In this document: piece by piece, positions 14,252-22,147 of the stretch | Position numbering within the stretch: the stretch's first letter is position 1 | Layout of the letters: each line of letters begins with the position of its first letter | Source: Parcubacteria group bacterium ADurb.Bin115 | GTDB lineage: Bacteria; Patescibacteriota; Patescibacteriia; Patescibacteriales; UBA12465 | Length of the DNA: 36,999 nt | Direction: 5' to 3' | Assembly (NCBI GenBank): GCA_002070735.1 | Contig: MWDX01000024.1 | Span: 1 to 36,999 of the forward strand | Position numbers and translations under genes: made by a program | Notes under the pieces: generated by a model | Databases searched by the model: none | Told to the model about the DNA's origin: nothing | What the model saw: the letters and a program-made list of their open reading frames with translations, nothing else

Positions 14252-16831
14252 ATGGGTAAAAAAAAGAAAAAAACGGCTAACCCATTCGAAAATTTACCTA
14301 ATTTTGAATTAAGCGACCACGCTAAACATAGTATCGGCATCGTTATTGTTTTTGCTTTTGGTTTAATTTCTCTTTTAGGCTTATTCAATCTTTCTGGGCG
14401 TTCCGGTGTTTTTCTGTCACATTGGCTTTCTTTAATTTTTGGATTTGGCAAATGGTTAGTGCCTCTAGTTTTGCTTTTTTGGGGGATATTACTGGTGCGC
14501 AATAAGACGGTTGATGTCAAACCGAGTGATTATTTGGGCTTGTTTCTTTTATTTATTTCTTATCAGACATTGTTTCATTTTTTCTTAAAAGAAGCCGATT
14601 GGCTAAGCAATGCTCAGGCCGGTCTTGGCGGCGGTTATATCGGCTATTATTTAAGCCGTTTATTTCTTTACGCTTTTGGCTTCTGGGGCGGGGTGATAAT
14701 TTTATTCTGTTTGCTGTTAGTAGCTTTGGTGATTGTCTTTAATACCTCTCTGTCTAAACTTATCGGTCGGGAAAGTTTTTTGGCTAATTTCGGTCGTACT
14801 TTAGGCAATGCTTTTCGCGGTGTTTTTTCTGCTTCCTCTGCGGAGAGAGCGGGAAAGGGGGAAGCGGAAGATACTATTGAGTCTACCCAGTCTGAAGTCT
14901 TGGCGTCTTGGCGCAAGCGGGAATTAGCTGAAAGCGAATCGGATGAAGACGCTGAGGATAAGATTGATTCCGAATTGTCAGCTAAGCAGGCTAATTTGGC
15001 TCAGGCGGCCACTTCTAAGGTTCAGGCCAAATTATCTTTGCCCAAGAAAAAAATAAAAATAGATTTGCCGATTGAATTGTTAAATCATAAATCTGGTCAG
15101 GCGGTTGGCGGTGATATTCAGAGAGGGGCGGCTTTAATTAAGCGCACTTTGGAAAATTTCGGTATTGCTGTAGAAATGGCGGAAACAAAAGTCGGTCCGA
15201 CAGTCACCCAATATACTTTTAAGCCGGCTGAAGGCGTAAAAGTTTCACGTATTATTACTTTGAATAATGATTTATCTTTAGCTTTGGCGGCGCATCCAAT
15301 CAGAATTGAAGCGCCGATTCCCGGTCAATCGTTAGTGGGAGTTGAAGTTCCCAATAAAGTCAAAGCCGTGGTGGGTTTGCGGGAGATTTTAGAAGACCCT
15401 ATCTTTAAGAATCGTAAACATAATTTAATGATTGCTTTAGGAAAAGATGTTTCCGGTACGGTTTGGATTTATGACATTACGCGCATGCCGCATTTATTGG
15501 TGGCCGGTGCCACTAATTCTGGAAAATCTGTTTGTTTGAATACGATTATTATTTCGTTGCTTTATCAAAACAACCCCGATGATTTGCGCTTTATTATGGT
15601 TGATCCTAAACGGGTGGAACTCCCGGTCTATAACGGTATTCCGCATCTGTTGACGCCGGTTATTACCGAAGTCTCCAAAACAATCAACGCTTTAAAGTGG
15701 TGTCTAAATGAAATGGAAAGGCGCTATGATTTATTTAATAAAGCCGGCAAGAAAAATATCCAGAGTTATAACGCCGATAAGCCAGAGGAGAAATTGCCTT
15801 ATATTATTTTTATCATAGATGAATTGGCTGATTTTATGATGACATCTGGCAAAGAAATGGAAGCGGCCATTATTCGTTTAGCCCAGATGTCTAGAGCTGT
15901 TGGCATTCACTTAATTCTTGCTACTCAGCGACCGAGCGTTGATGTTATTACCGGCTTAATCAAAGCGAATATACCCGCTCGTATCGCTTTTTCCGTCACT
16001 TCTTTAGTGGATTCTAAAACGATTTTAGATATGAGCGGGGCGGAAAAATTACTGGGTCAGGGTGATATGTTGTTGACCACAACTGAGCTTTCCAAGCCGA
16101 AGCGCATTCAAGGAGCTTATGTCAGTGACCAAGAAATTAATGACGTGATTAATTATATTAAAGAAAAGAGCGGCGCGGTCGATTATCTTGAGGGTGTGAC
16201 CGACAGACAAAAGGTGGGGGGTGTGGCCGGTGTCGGTCTTGACGGTACTTACGGCGATGAAGACGAATTAATGTCAGAAGCTCAAGAAATAATTATTAAG
16301 GCGGGCAAAGCTTCTACTTCTTTATTGCAGCGACGTTTGTCAATCGGTTATGGGCGAGCCGCTAAGATCCTGGATATGCTGGAAGAATCCGGTATCATCG
16401 GTCCAGCTAACGGTTCAAAGCCAAGAGAAATATTAATCAGCAAGGAACAGTTAGAAAATATGCAGAATCAGGGAATTAGCGCGATGCCCGTACATAATCG
16501 TCACGAAATGTCCGCTCCCGACCATTATTTTGGGAATGATGAAGGTGATGATGATACTTTATCTTTTAAATCCGGGGACGAAGACAAGGAAGTGGTAAAA
16601 GAGACAGAAATTGAAAGCAAAACCGAAGAGGATGAAGATAATAATCAAAACGTTCCCGCTTTCTTATTGGATGACAACGGCCCTGAAGACGATGTTCAGG
16701 AGGAGAACGAAATTCTTGAGGAAATCAAGCCGGAGGAGCCTTCGCCACCCAGACAGGCTGAAGAAAAAAAACAGACACTTAAGTCTCGTGTCTTCGATGA
16801 TGATGACGAAGGGATGTTTTTTAGCCGATAG
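14252..16831 (+). CDS. ftsK: FtsK/SpoIIIE DNA translocase with acidic C-terminal tail
   Basis: A septal DNA pump that moves chromosomes during division (859 aa). A lysine-rich start is followed by about four membrane helices (about 28-48, 56-82, 94-112, 126-160) and a short charged linker. The motor has GATNSGKSV (Walker A, about 418-426) and IIFIIDELADFMM (Walker B, about 516-528), plus ATQRPSVDVITG and NIPARIAFSV. The gamma winged-helix domain (about 672-735: STSLLQRRLSIGYGRAAKILDMLE) should recognise orienting DNA sites. Beyond it lies a further stretch of about 120 residues, rich in D and E, which most FtsK proteins lack. It has its own promoter and terminator. Confidence 0.96.
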   Translation: MGKKKKKTANPFENLPNFELSDHAKHSIGIVIVFAFGLISLLGLFNLSGRSGVFLSHWLSLIFGFGKWLVPLVLLFWGILLVRNKTVDVKPSDYLGLFLLFISYQTLFHFFLKEADWLSNAQAGLGGGYIGYYLSRLFLYAFGFWGGVIILFCLLLVALVIVFNTSLSKLIGRESFLANFGRTLGNAFRGVFSASSAERAGKGEAEDTIESTQSEVLASWRKRELAESESDEDAEDKIDSELSAKQANLAQAATSKVQAKLSLPKKKIKIDLPIELLNHKSGQAVGGDIQRGAALIKRTLENFGIAVEMAETKVGPTVTQYTFKPAEGVKVSRIITLNNDLSLALAAHPIRIEAPIPGQSLVGVEVPNKVKAVVGLREILEDPIFKNRKHNLMIALGKDVSGTVWIYDITRMPHLLVAGATNSGKSVCLNTIIISLLYQNNPDDLRFIMVDPKRVELPVYNGIPHLLTPVITEVSKTINALKWCLNEMERRYDLFNKAGKKNIQSYNADKPEEKLPYIIFIIDELADFMMTSGKEMEAAIIRLAQMSRAVGIHLILATQRPSVDVITGLIKANIPARIAFSVTSLVDSKTILDMSGAEKLLGQGDMLLTTTELSKPKRIQGAYVSDQEINDVINYIKEKSGAVDYLEGVTDRQKVGGVAGVGLDGTYGDEDELMSEAQEIIIKAGKASTSLLQRRLSIGYGRAAKILDMLEESGIIGPANGSKPREILISKEQLENMQNQGISAMPVHNRHEMSAPDHYFGNDEGDDDTLSFKSGDEDKEVVKETEIESKTEEDEDNNQNVPAFLLDDNGPEDDVQEENEILEEIKPEEPSPPRQAEEKKQTLKSRVFDDDDEGMFFSR

Positions 16832-16846
16832 CGTAAACGATTAAAC

Positions 16847-16870
16847 AAAAAGGTCAATTTTGGCCTTTTT
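16847..16870 (+). terminator. Intrinsic terminator of ftsK
   Basis: aaaaaggtca (16847-16856) pairs with tggccttttt (16861-16870), ten base pairs with one G-U around a four-base loop, ending in T. Confidence 0.85.
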
Positions 16871-16875
16871 TAATA

Positions 16876-16916
16876 GGTCGGGAAACCCGGCATGAGCCGC
16901 TAGCGAGCGCGGGGAG
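16876..16916. repeat. Dispersed 41-bp intergenic repeat, copy B
   Basis: Aligns to 6505-6545 (33 of 41 identical, no gaps, last 15 bases identical). It starts six bases after the ftsK terminator. Its first half contains a small hairpin, cggg-aaa-cccg. Purpose unknown. Confidence 0.7.
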
Positions 16917-16954
16917 AAGGCCATTGTTTGGTTTTTTCTTTTTTAGTTTCTTGT

Positions 16955-16960
16955 TATACT
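16955..16960 (+). promoter_or_regulatory. -10 box of the murE-like gene
   Basis: TATACT ends eight bases before the ATG at 16969, so the message would be leaderless or nearly so. No clear -35 box at the normal distance. Confidence 0.45.
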
Positions 16961-16968
16961 AATTAGAT

Positions 16969-18381
16969 ATGCTTGCCAGAATTAGACGTTTAATACCAAC
17001 CACTATTTTCCAGAGTTTACAGCCCTTTTATCATTTCATTATGGGCTATCTGGCAGCTTTGTATTATCGTTTTCCCAGTCAGCAAATGCTTATCATCGGC
17101 GTTACCGGTACCACCGGTAAAACTTCAAGCGTTTATTTTTTGTCTAGGCTTCTTAATGCTAATGGTTATAAAGCTGGTTATACTTCTACCGCTCAATTTA
17201 ATGATGGCGAGAAGGAGTGGTTAAACGATAAGAAAATGACAATGCCCGGTCGTTTTTTTCTACAACGGACTCTTCGGCGAATGGTTAATAACGGTTGTCA
17301 AGCCGCTATTATAGAAACCACTTCTCAAGGGATAGAGCAGTTCCGTCATCGTTTTATTAACTATGATTTATTGGTTTTTACCAATCTCTATCCGGAACAT
17401 ATTGATGCCCATGGCAGTTTTGAGAACTACAAACGTGCTAAGGGTAAGCTATTTTCTCATCTTTGTCATTGCCGCTCTAAATATTTAGATGATAATAATC
17501 AGGTAGTTTCTCACCCGAGCGGATTGAAACAGACCGAACTTTTAAAGGTTAAAAAAACAATTATTGTAAATGGCGACGATGATCAGGCTTCATATTTTTT
17601 ATCTTTCCCGGCCGAACGTAAATGCGTATATACGCTTAATCCGAATTTGGTGGCGACAAGCCTGACGGATGACTCTGGGCAGGAGATCCAACCGCCACCA
17701 GAAATTTTTCTTTATGAGCCTTTATTCGCCACCGCTTCAGGTTCTGATTTTCAATTTAACGGCCAGCGCTGTCATCTTTCGATTCTCGGGTCTTACCATG
17801 TTTTTAATGCCGTTGCCGCTTTAACAGTCGCTTCTGTGCTTAATATTAAAACTGAACAAGCGGCGGCCGCTTTGGCAAATATTAAATCTTTAGCCGGCAA
17901 GATGGAGAAGATAGAGGCTGGCCAAAATTTTCATGTTTTGATTGATTATGCCTTTGAGCCTAAAGCCTTAGAGGCTCTGTATCAAAACCTTAATTTTATT
18001 CATTATCGCCGCTTAATTCATATTTTAGGCTCGGCTGGAGGCGGTCGTGATCAGGCTCGTCGGTCAATTTTAGGTAAAATGGCTGGAGAAAAAGCGGATA
18101 TAGTGATTGTGACCAATGAAGATCCATATGACGATAATCCTCAGGATATTATTAATCAAGTGGCGGCGGGGGCAGAAAAGGCAGGGAAAATTCTAGAATC
18201 GAATCTTTATAAAATTCTTGATCGGCGCGAAGCTATGCGCCTGGCTTTCCGTCTGGCCAGCGAAGGCGATCTCGTTCTAATTACCGGTAAAGGGGCCGAG
18301 CAGTATATTTGCGGTCCCAGAGGTAGTCGAATTCCTTGGGATGACCGTGTGGTTGCTCGGGAAGAATTAGCATATTATTGA
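16969..18381 (+). CDS. murE: Mur ligase, MurE-like (UDP-MurNAc-tripeptide synthetase type)
   Basis: An ATP-dependent amide ligase of peptidoglycan precursor synthesis, most like MurE, which adds the third residue of the stem peptide. Motifs: IGVTGTTGKTS (43-53, P-loop), IIETTSQGIEQ (114-124), FTNLYPEHIDAHGSFENYKRAKGKLF (137-162, including the lysine normally carbamylated), LGSYHVFNAVAAL (273-285, ATP-binding N) and the C-terminal-domain segments LAGKMEKI and HILGSAGGGRDQARR. In place of the meso-DAP-binding DNPR it has NEDPYDD (383-389), and the usual DYAH motif reads DYAF. The third residue therefore may not be meso-DAP (inference). The first 35 residues are more hydrophobic than usual. The stop is TGA. 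Confidence 0.88.
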   Translation: MLARIRRLIPTTIFQSLQPFYHFIMGYLAALYYRFPSQQMLIIGVTGTTGKTSSVYFLSRLLNANGYKAGYTSTAQFNDGEKEWLNDKKMTMPGRFFLQRTLRRMVNNGCQAAIIETTSQGIEQFRHRFINYDLLVFTNLYPEHIDAHGSFENYKRAKGKLFSHLCHCRSKYLDDNNQVVSHPSGLKQTELLKVKKTIIVNGDDDQASYFLSFPAERKCVYTLNPNLVATSLTDDSGQEIQPPPEIFLYEPLFATASGSDFQFNGQRCHLSILGSYHVFNAVAALTVASVLNIKTEQAAAALANIKSLAGKMEKIEAGQNFHVLIDYAFEPKALEALYQNLNFIHYRRLIHILGSAGGGRDQARRSILGKMAGEKADIVIVTNEDPYDDNPQDIINQVAAGAEKAGKILESNLYKILDRREAMRLAFRLASEGDLVLITGKGAEQYICGPRGSRIPWDDRVVAREELAYY

Positions 18382-18439
18382 TAATAGTTTAGTTTTTTGA
18401 CTGGTCGAGGCTTAATTTTTTCTGTGGAGAAATTGTGTA

Positions 18440-18468
18440 TTGACAAAAAATAATTATTATAATATGAT
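18440..18468 (+). promoter_or_regulatory. Strong promoter of the rpoB leader transcript
   Basis: Perfect TTGACA (18440-18445), 17 bases, then TATGAT (18463-18468). An overlapping TATAAT at 18458 is too close to the -35 box. The predicted start is near 18475, about 297 bases before the rpoB ATG. Between murE (stop 18381) and rpoB, 390 bases hold only this promoter and the leader elements listed below. Confidence 0.75.
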
Positions 18469-18496
18469 AGATAATACAATCAGCTATTAGGCAAAA

Positions 18497-18589
18497 ATGA
18501 TAATAAAAACGGTTGCTCAGGTGTTATTTTTTCTTTATTCACCAATCCGTTTTTTTTGTATTTTTAGCCAAAATTCACTTTATAAATAA
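18497..18589 (+). CDS. Possible 30-aa leader peptide upstream of rpoB
   Basis: ATG 18497 opens a 30-codon frame ending TAA at 18587-18589. The product is hydrophobic and rich in Phe (MIIKTVAQVLFFLYSP, then IRFFCIF). It begins about 22 bases after the predicted transcript start and fully contains the first terminator-like hairpin. That arrangement would suit a leader peptide or a small membrane protein. No Shine-Dalgarno is present, but no gene here has one. It could be a chance frame. Confidence 0.3.
   Translation: MIIKTVAQVLFFLYSPIRFFCIFSQNSLYK
18505..18558 (+). terminator. Terminator-like hairpin 1 (possible attenuator) in rpoB leader
   Basis: aaaaacgg (18505-18512) pairs with ccgttttt (18547-18554), with an inner ggtg/cacc pair, and the T run continues to 18557. 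It lies 30-80 bases after the predicted start and far upstream of rpoB, so it may give partial termination. Confidence 0.5.
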
Positions 18590-18605
18590 GCATATTCTAA
18601 AGTGA
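18575..18605 (+). other. Perfect 8-bp hairpin in rpoB leader
   Basis: tcacttta (18575-18582) pairs with taaagtga (18598-18605) around a 15-base loop. No T run follows. It lies between the two terminator-like hairpins. Confidence 0.4.
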
Positions 18606-18644
18606 TTATAAAATTTCGGCGCAATTAAATAAAACAACAGTTAA

Positions 18645-18674
18645 CTCAAGCTTAAATCAGTTTGAGATTTTTTT
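18645..18674 (+). terminator. Terminator-like hairpin 2 in rpoB leader
   Basis: ctcaagct (18645-18652) pairs with agtttgag (18659-18666; one G-U) around a six-base loop. Seven T follow at 18668-18674. It has the textbook shape of an intrinsic terminator, about 100 bases before the rpoB ATG. Confidence 0.65.
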
Positions 18675-18679
18675 GTTGA

Positions 18680-18749
18680 AAGCGCCTATCTTCATCAAGT
18701 CAATAAATTCAGGCCGGACTATCGCCTTTCTGTTTGGCAGATGGCGCTT
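18680..18749 (+). other. Long-range stem next to the rpoB start
   Basis: aagcgcc (18680-18686) plus atct (18688-18691) can pair with agat (18739-18742) plus ggcgctt (18743-18749), with a one-base bulge. It ends 22 bases before the ATG and could influence translation initiation. Confidence 0.4.
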
Positions 18750-18771
18750 GGTTTGCCGCCCTTAAAGTTCT

Positions 18772-21700
18772 ATGTCTAACGTAAGCTCAACGGATAAAAA
18801 AATCGCAGAGCGTAAGTTTTTTACCGATTTCAAAGAGGTCATGCCCTTGCCTGACTTAATTGAAATTCAGAAAGATTCTTATCGCTGGTTTTTAGAGGAG
18901 GGGCTGGCTGAATTATTTGACGAAATCAACCCGGTTACCGATTTCATTGGCAGAGATTTGGAATTATACTTTGAAGATTATTATCTTGATGAGCCTAAAT
19001 TTTCCGAAACCGAGAGCCGTGCCAAGAACATCACCTATGAAGCTCCCCTGCGCGTTAAGACTCGTTTATTAAATAAGAAGACCAACCAAAGCTCTAATCA
19101 GGAAGTTTATTTAGGTGATTTTCCAATTATGACCGATAAGGGCACTTTTATTATTAACGGCATTGAACGCGTGGTTGTTTCTCAGTTGATTCGTTCGGCT
19201 GGTGTGATGTTTACCGCTGAATTTATTAAAGGCAAAAAATGTTACGGCGCTAAGATTATTCCTAATCGTGGTGCTTGGCTGGAAATAGAAACTGATTCAA
19301 ATAAAGTAATTTGGGTGCGCATTGATCGTAAACGTAAAGTGGCGGTGACGTCGCTCTTGCGTGCTTTTGGCTATGAAAATGATGAAGAATTAAAAAAGCT
19401 TTTCCGTGATGTTGATTTGGTTAAGAGCAATGATGAGCCTACTTTTATTGAAGCAACGATTGAGAAGGACGCGGCCAAGAATGAAGCCGAAGGCCTGCAG
19501 GAGGTTTATCGCCGCATCCGCCCAGGAGATTTAGCTTCTGTAGAAAATGCTCGTCAACTTATCCATTCCATGTTTTTCCGTTTTGATCGCTATGATTTTG
19601 GTCGTGTTGGTCGCTATAAATTAAATCGTCGCTTTGGTTTGGATTTGCCAAATAAAAAAGAGAATCGGGTTTTGCGCAAAGAAGATTTGCTTTTAATAGT
19701 AAAGGAAGTTATTCGTTTGAATATAACTAAAGAGCCGGAAGACGATATTGATCATTTGGGCAATCGTCGCATCCGCGCTATTGGCGGCTTGATTCAGAAT
19801 CGTTTCCGGGTGGGATTGGCACGGATGGAGCGTATTATCAAAGACAGGATGTCCACCTCAGATATTGCTACTTTGACTCCCAATAAGTTAGTAAATTCAC
19901 GACCGGTAATTGGTGTTGTTAAAGAGTTTTTCATGTCTTCTCAGTTGTCTCAGTTTATGGATCAGACTAATCTTTTGGCCGAACTGGAGCATAAGCGCCG
20001 CTTATCGGCTATGGGCCCTGGCGGTTTGACCAGAGAGCGCGCCGGTTTTGATGTACGCGACGTTCATTCCACTCACTATGGTCGCATCTGTCCTATTGCC
20101 ACCCCGGAAGGACCGAATATTGGTTTGGTCGGTCACTTGGCTAGCTACGCCCGTCTTAACAGTTATGGCTTTTTAGAAACTCCTTATCGCCGGGTTAAAC
20201 ATGAAAAGAGTGGCAGCAGAATCACCGACGAAGTTGTTTATTTAGATGCTTTTGAGGAAGAAAAATATATCACCGCTGACGCCACCATTCCGGTGGATGC
20301 TTCCGGGCATTTGGCCGTTAGCCGTTATGAGGTCCGTAAGTTTGGTCAACCTGGCGTTGAAGATGTTAACAAAATTGATTTTGTGGGGGTCGCCGCTAAT
20401 CAGATTATCTCTATTGCTACTTCCTTAATTCCTTTCATGGAACATAATGACGGACAGCGCTCTTTAATGGGCACTAATATGCAACGTCAGGCCGTGCCTT
20501 TGGTAAAAGCGGAAGCGCCTATTGTCGGTACCGGCGTAGAAGCTCGTGCCGCCCGCGATAGCGGCCACGTAGCGATTGCCAAAGAAGACGGAATCGTAGT
20601 TAAATCCGAGGCGGCTTTGATTGAAATTGAAAATAAGAAAGGCCAAATAAGCCAGTATCATTTAAATAAATTTTTACGCTCCAATTCCTCCACCTGCATT
20701 AATCAACATCCTTTAGTGACTGTTGGCGAAAAAGTCAAAGCCGGTCAAATTTTAACCGATGGCCCTTCTATCGATAACGGAGAGCTCTCTCTCGGCCGTA
20801 ATGTCTTGGTGGCCTTCATGACTTGGGATGGCTTCAACTATGAAGACGCTATTATTATTTCCGAGCGCTTAGTGAAAGAAGATATTTATTCTTCAATCCA
20901 TATTGAAAACTACACAATCGATGTCCGCGATACCAAGCTCGGCCCCGAATTGATTACCAATGATATTCCTAATATAAGTGAGGAGAAGCTCAAAAATCTT
21001 GACGAGGATGGGATTATCCATATTGGCGCGGAGGTTTCTTCTGGCGATATCTTGGTTGGTAAAATTACCCCTAAAGGAGAAACAACTTTGTCAGCGGAAG
21101 AAAAATTACTAAGAGCCATTTTTGGTGAAAAGGCCAAGGATGTCCGGGACTCTTCTCTTTATTTGGAACACGGCGAACATGGTAAGGTGGTTGATGTAAA
21201 GATTTTTTCCAGAGAAGAGGGAGACAGGTTGGCGGCTGGTGTTTTGAAATCAATTCAGGTGTCGGTAGCTAACCTGCGCAAGATTCAGGTGGGTGATAAA
21301 ATGTCCGGTCGTCACGGCAACAAGGGTGTTATTTCCAAAGTAGTTCCGGTCGAAGATATGCCTTATATGGCCGACGGCACTCCGATTGATATTATTCTTT
21401 CCCCTTTAGGTATTATTTCTCGTATGAATTTGGGTCAGTTATTGGAAACCCATCTCGGCTTTGCTGCTAAGAAATTAGGCTATCGCATCGCTACTCCGGC
21501 TTTAAATGGTGTTTCGGAGGAACAAATTAAGAGAGAATTAAAGAAAGCCGGTTTACCCGAGGACGGTAAAATCACTCTTTATGACGGTAAAACCGGTGAA
21601 GCTTTCGACCATAAAATAACCGTCGGTTATAAGTATATCTTGAAGCTTAATCATATGGTGGAAGATAAGATTCACCAGCGTTCAATCGGACCCTATTCTT

Positions 21701-22107
21701 TGATTACTCAACAGCCTTTGGGCGGTAAAGCTCAGTTTGGCGGTCAACGTTTTGGTGAAATGGAGGTGTGGGCTTTAGAAGGTTATGGCGCTTCCCATAC
21801 TTTACAGGAAATGCTTACTATCAAATCCGATGACGTTCCCGGACGCAGTAAGGCTTATGAAGCGATTATTAAAGGCGAAGAAATTGAGAAGCTTAACGTT
21901 CCTGAGTCTTTTAACGTGTTAATAAGGGAACTTAAAGGTCTTGGTCTTAGTGTTGAGCTTTTGGGCGGCAGTAACGGTCAGACTGCCTCGGAAGTGGAAA
22001 CAGAGATTGACTTAGAGAAAAAGAAGGATCCGCGTTATGACTACGACAAACCAGAGATAATTGCTACTTCCGATAGCGTCGAGGCTGCCCCGCCGACGGA
22101 AGAATAA
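18772..22107 (+). CDS. rpoB: DNA-directed RNA polymerase subunit beta
   Basis: The beta subunit of RNA polymerase (1,111 aa), shorter than in E. coli (1,342) and close to the minimal core. The start region [21 protein letters not shown] is the normal beta N terminus. Rifampicin-region motifs [34 protein letters not shown] and [14 protein letters not shown] are intact. [13 protein letters not shown] (catalytic lysines) and the C-terminal [26 protein letters not shown] are present. No large lineage insert is obvious. rpoC follows after 40 bases. Expression should depend on the promoter at 18440-18468 and the structured leader. Confidence 0.98.
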   Translation: MSNVSSTDKKIAERKFFTDFKEVMPLPDLIEIQKDSYRWFLEEGLAELFDEINPVTDFIGRDLELYFEDYYLDEPKFSETESRAKNITYEAPLRVKTRLLNKKTNQSSNQEVYLGDFPIMTDKGTFIINGIERVVVSQLIRSAGVMFTAEFIKGKKCYGAKIIPNRGAWLEIETDSNKVIWVRIDRKRKVAVTSLLRAFGYENDEELKKLFRDVDLVKSNDEPTFIEATIEKDAAKNEAEGLQEVYRRIRPGDLASVENARQLIHSMFFRFDRYDFGRVGRYKLNRRFGLDLPNKKENRVLRKEDLLLIVKEVIRLNITKEPEDDIDHLGNRRIRAIGGLIQNRFRVGLARMERIIKDRMSTSDIATLTPNKLVNSRPVIGVVKEFFMSSQLSQFMDQTNLLAELEHKRRLSAMGPGGLTRERAGFDVRDVHSTHYGRICPIATPEGPNIGLVGHLASYARLNSYGFLETPYRRVKHEKSGSRITDEVVYLDAFEEEKYITADATIPVDASGHLAVSRYEVRKFGQPGVEDVNKIDFVGVAANQIISIATSLIPFMEHNDGQRSLMGTNMQRQAVPLVKAEAPIVGTGVEARAARDSGHVAIAKEDGIVVKSEAALIEIENKKGQISQYHLNKFLRSNSSTCINQHPLVTVGEKVKAGQILTDGPSIDNGELSLGRNVLVAFMTWDGFNYEDAIIISERLVKEDIYSSIHIENYTIDVRDTKLGPELITNDIPNISEEKLKNLDEDGIIHIGAEVSSGDILVGKITPKGETTLSAEEKLLRAIFGEKAKDVRDSSLYLEHGEHGKVVDVKIFSREEGDRLAAGVLKSIQVSVANLRKIQVGDKMSGRHGNKGVISKVVPVEDMPYMADGTPIDIILSPLGIISRMNLGQLLETHLGFAAKKLGYRIATPALNGVSEEQIKRELKKAGLPEDGKITLYDGKTGEAFDHKITVGYKYILKLNHMVEDKIHQRSIGPYSLITQQPLGGKAQFGGQRFGEMEVWALEGYGASHTLQEMLTIKSDDVPGRSKAYEAIIKGEEIEKLNVPESFNVLIRELKGLGLSVELLGGSNGQTASEVETEIDLEKKKDPRYDYDKPEIIATSDSVEAAPPTEE

Positions 22108-22147
22108 GTTTTCGCTGTAAATTTTATCAAATCAATCTATCACATAT

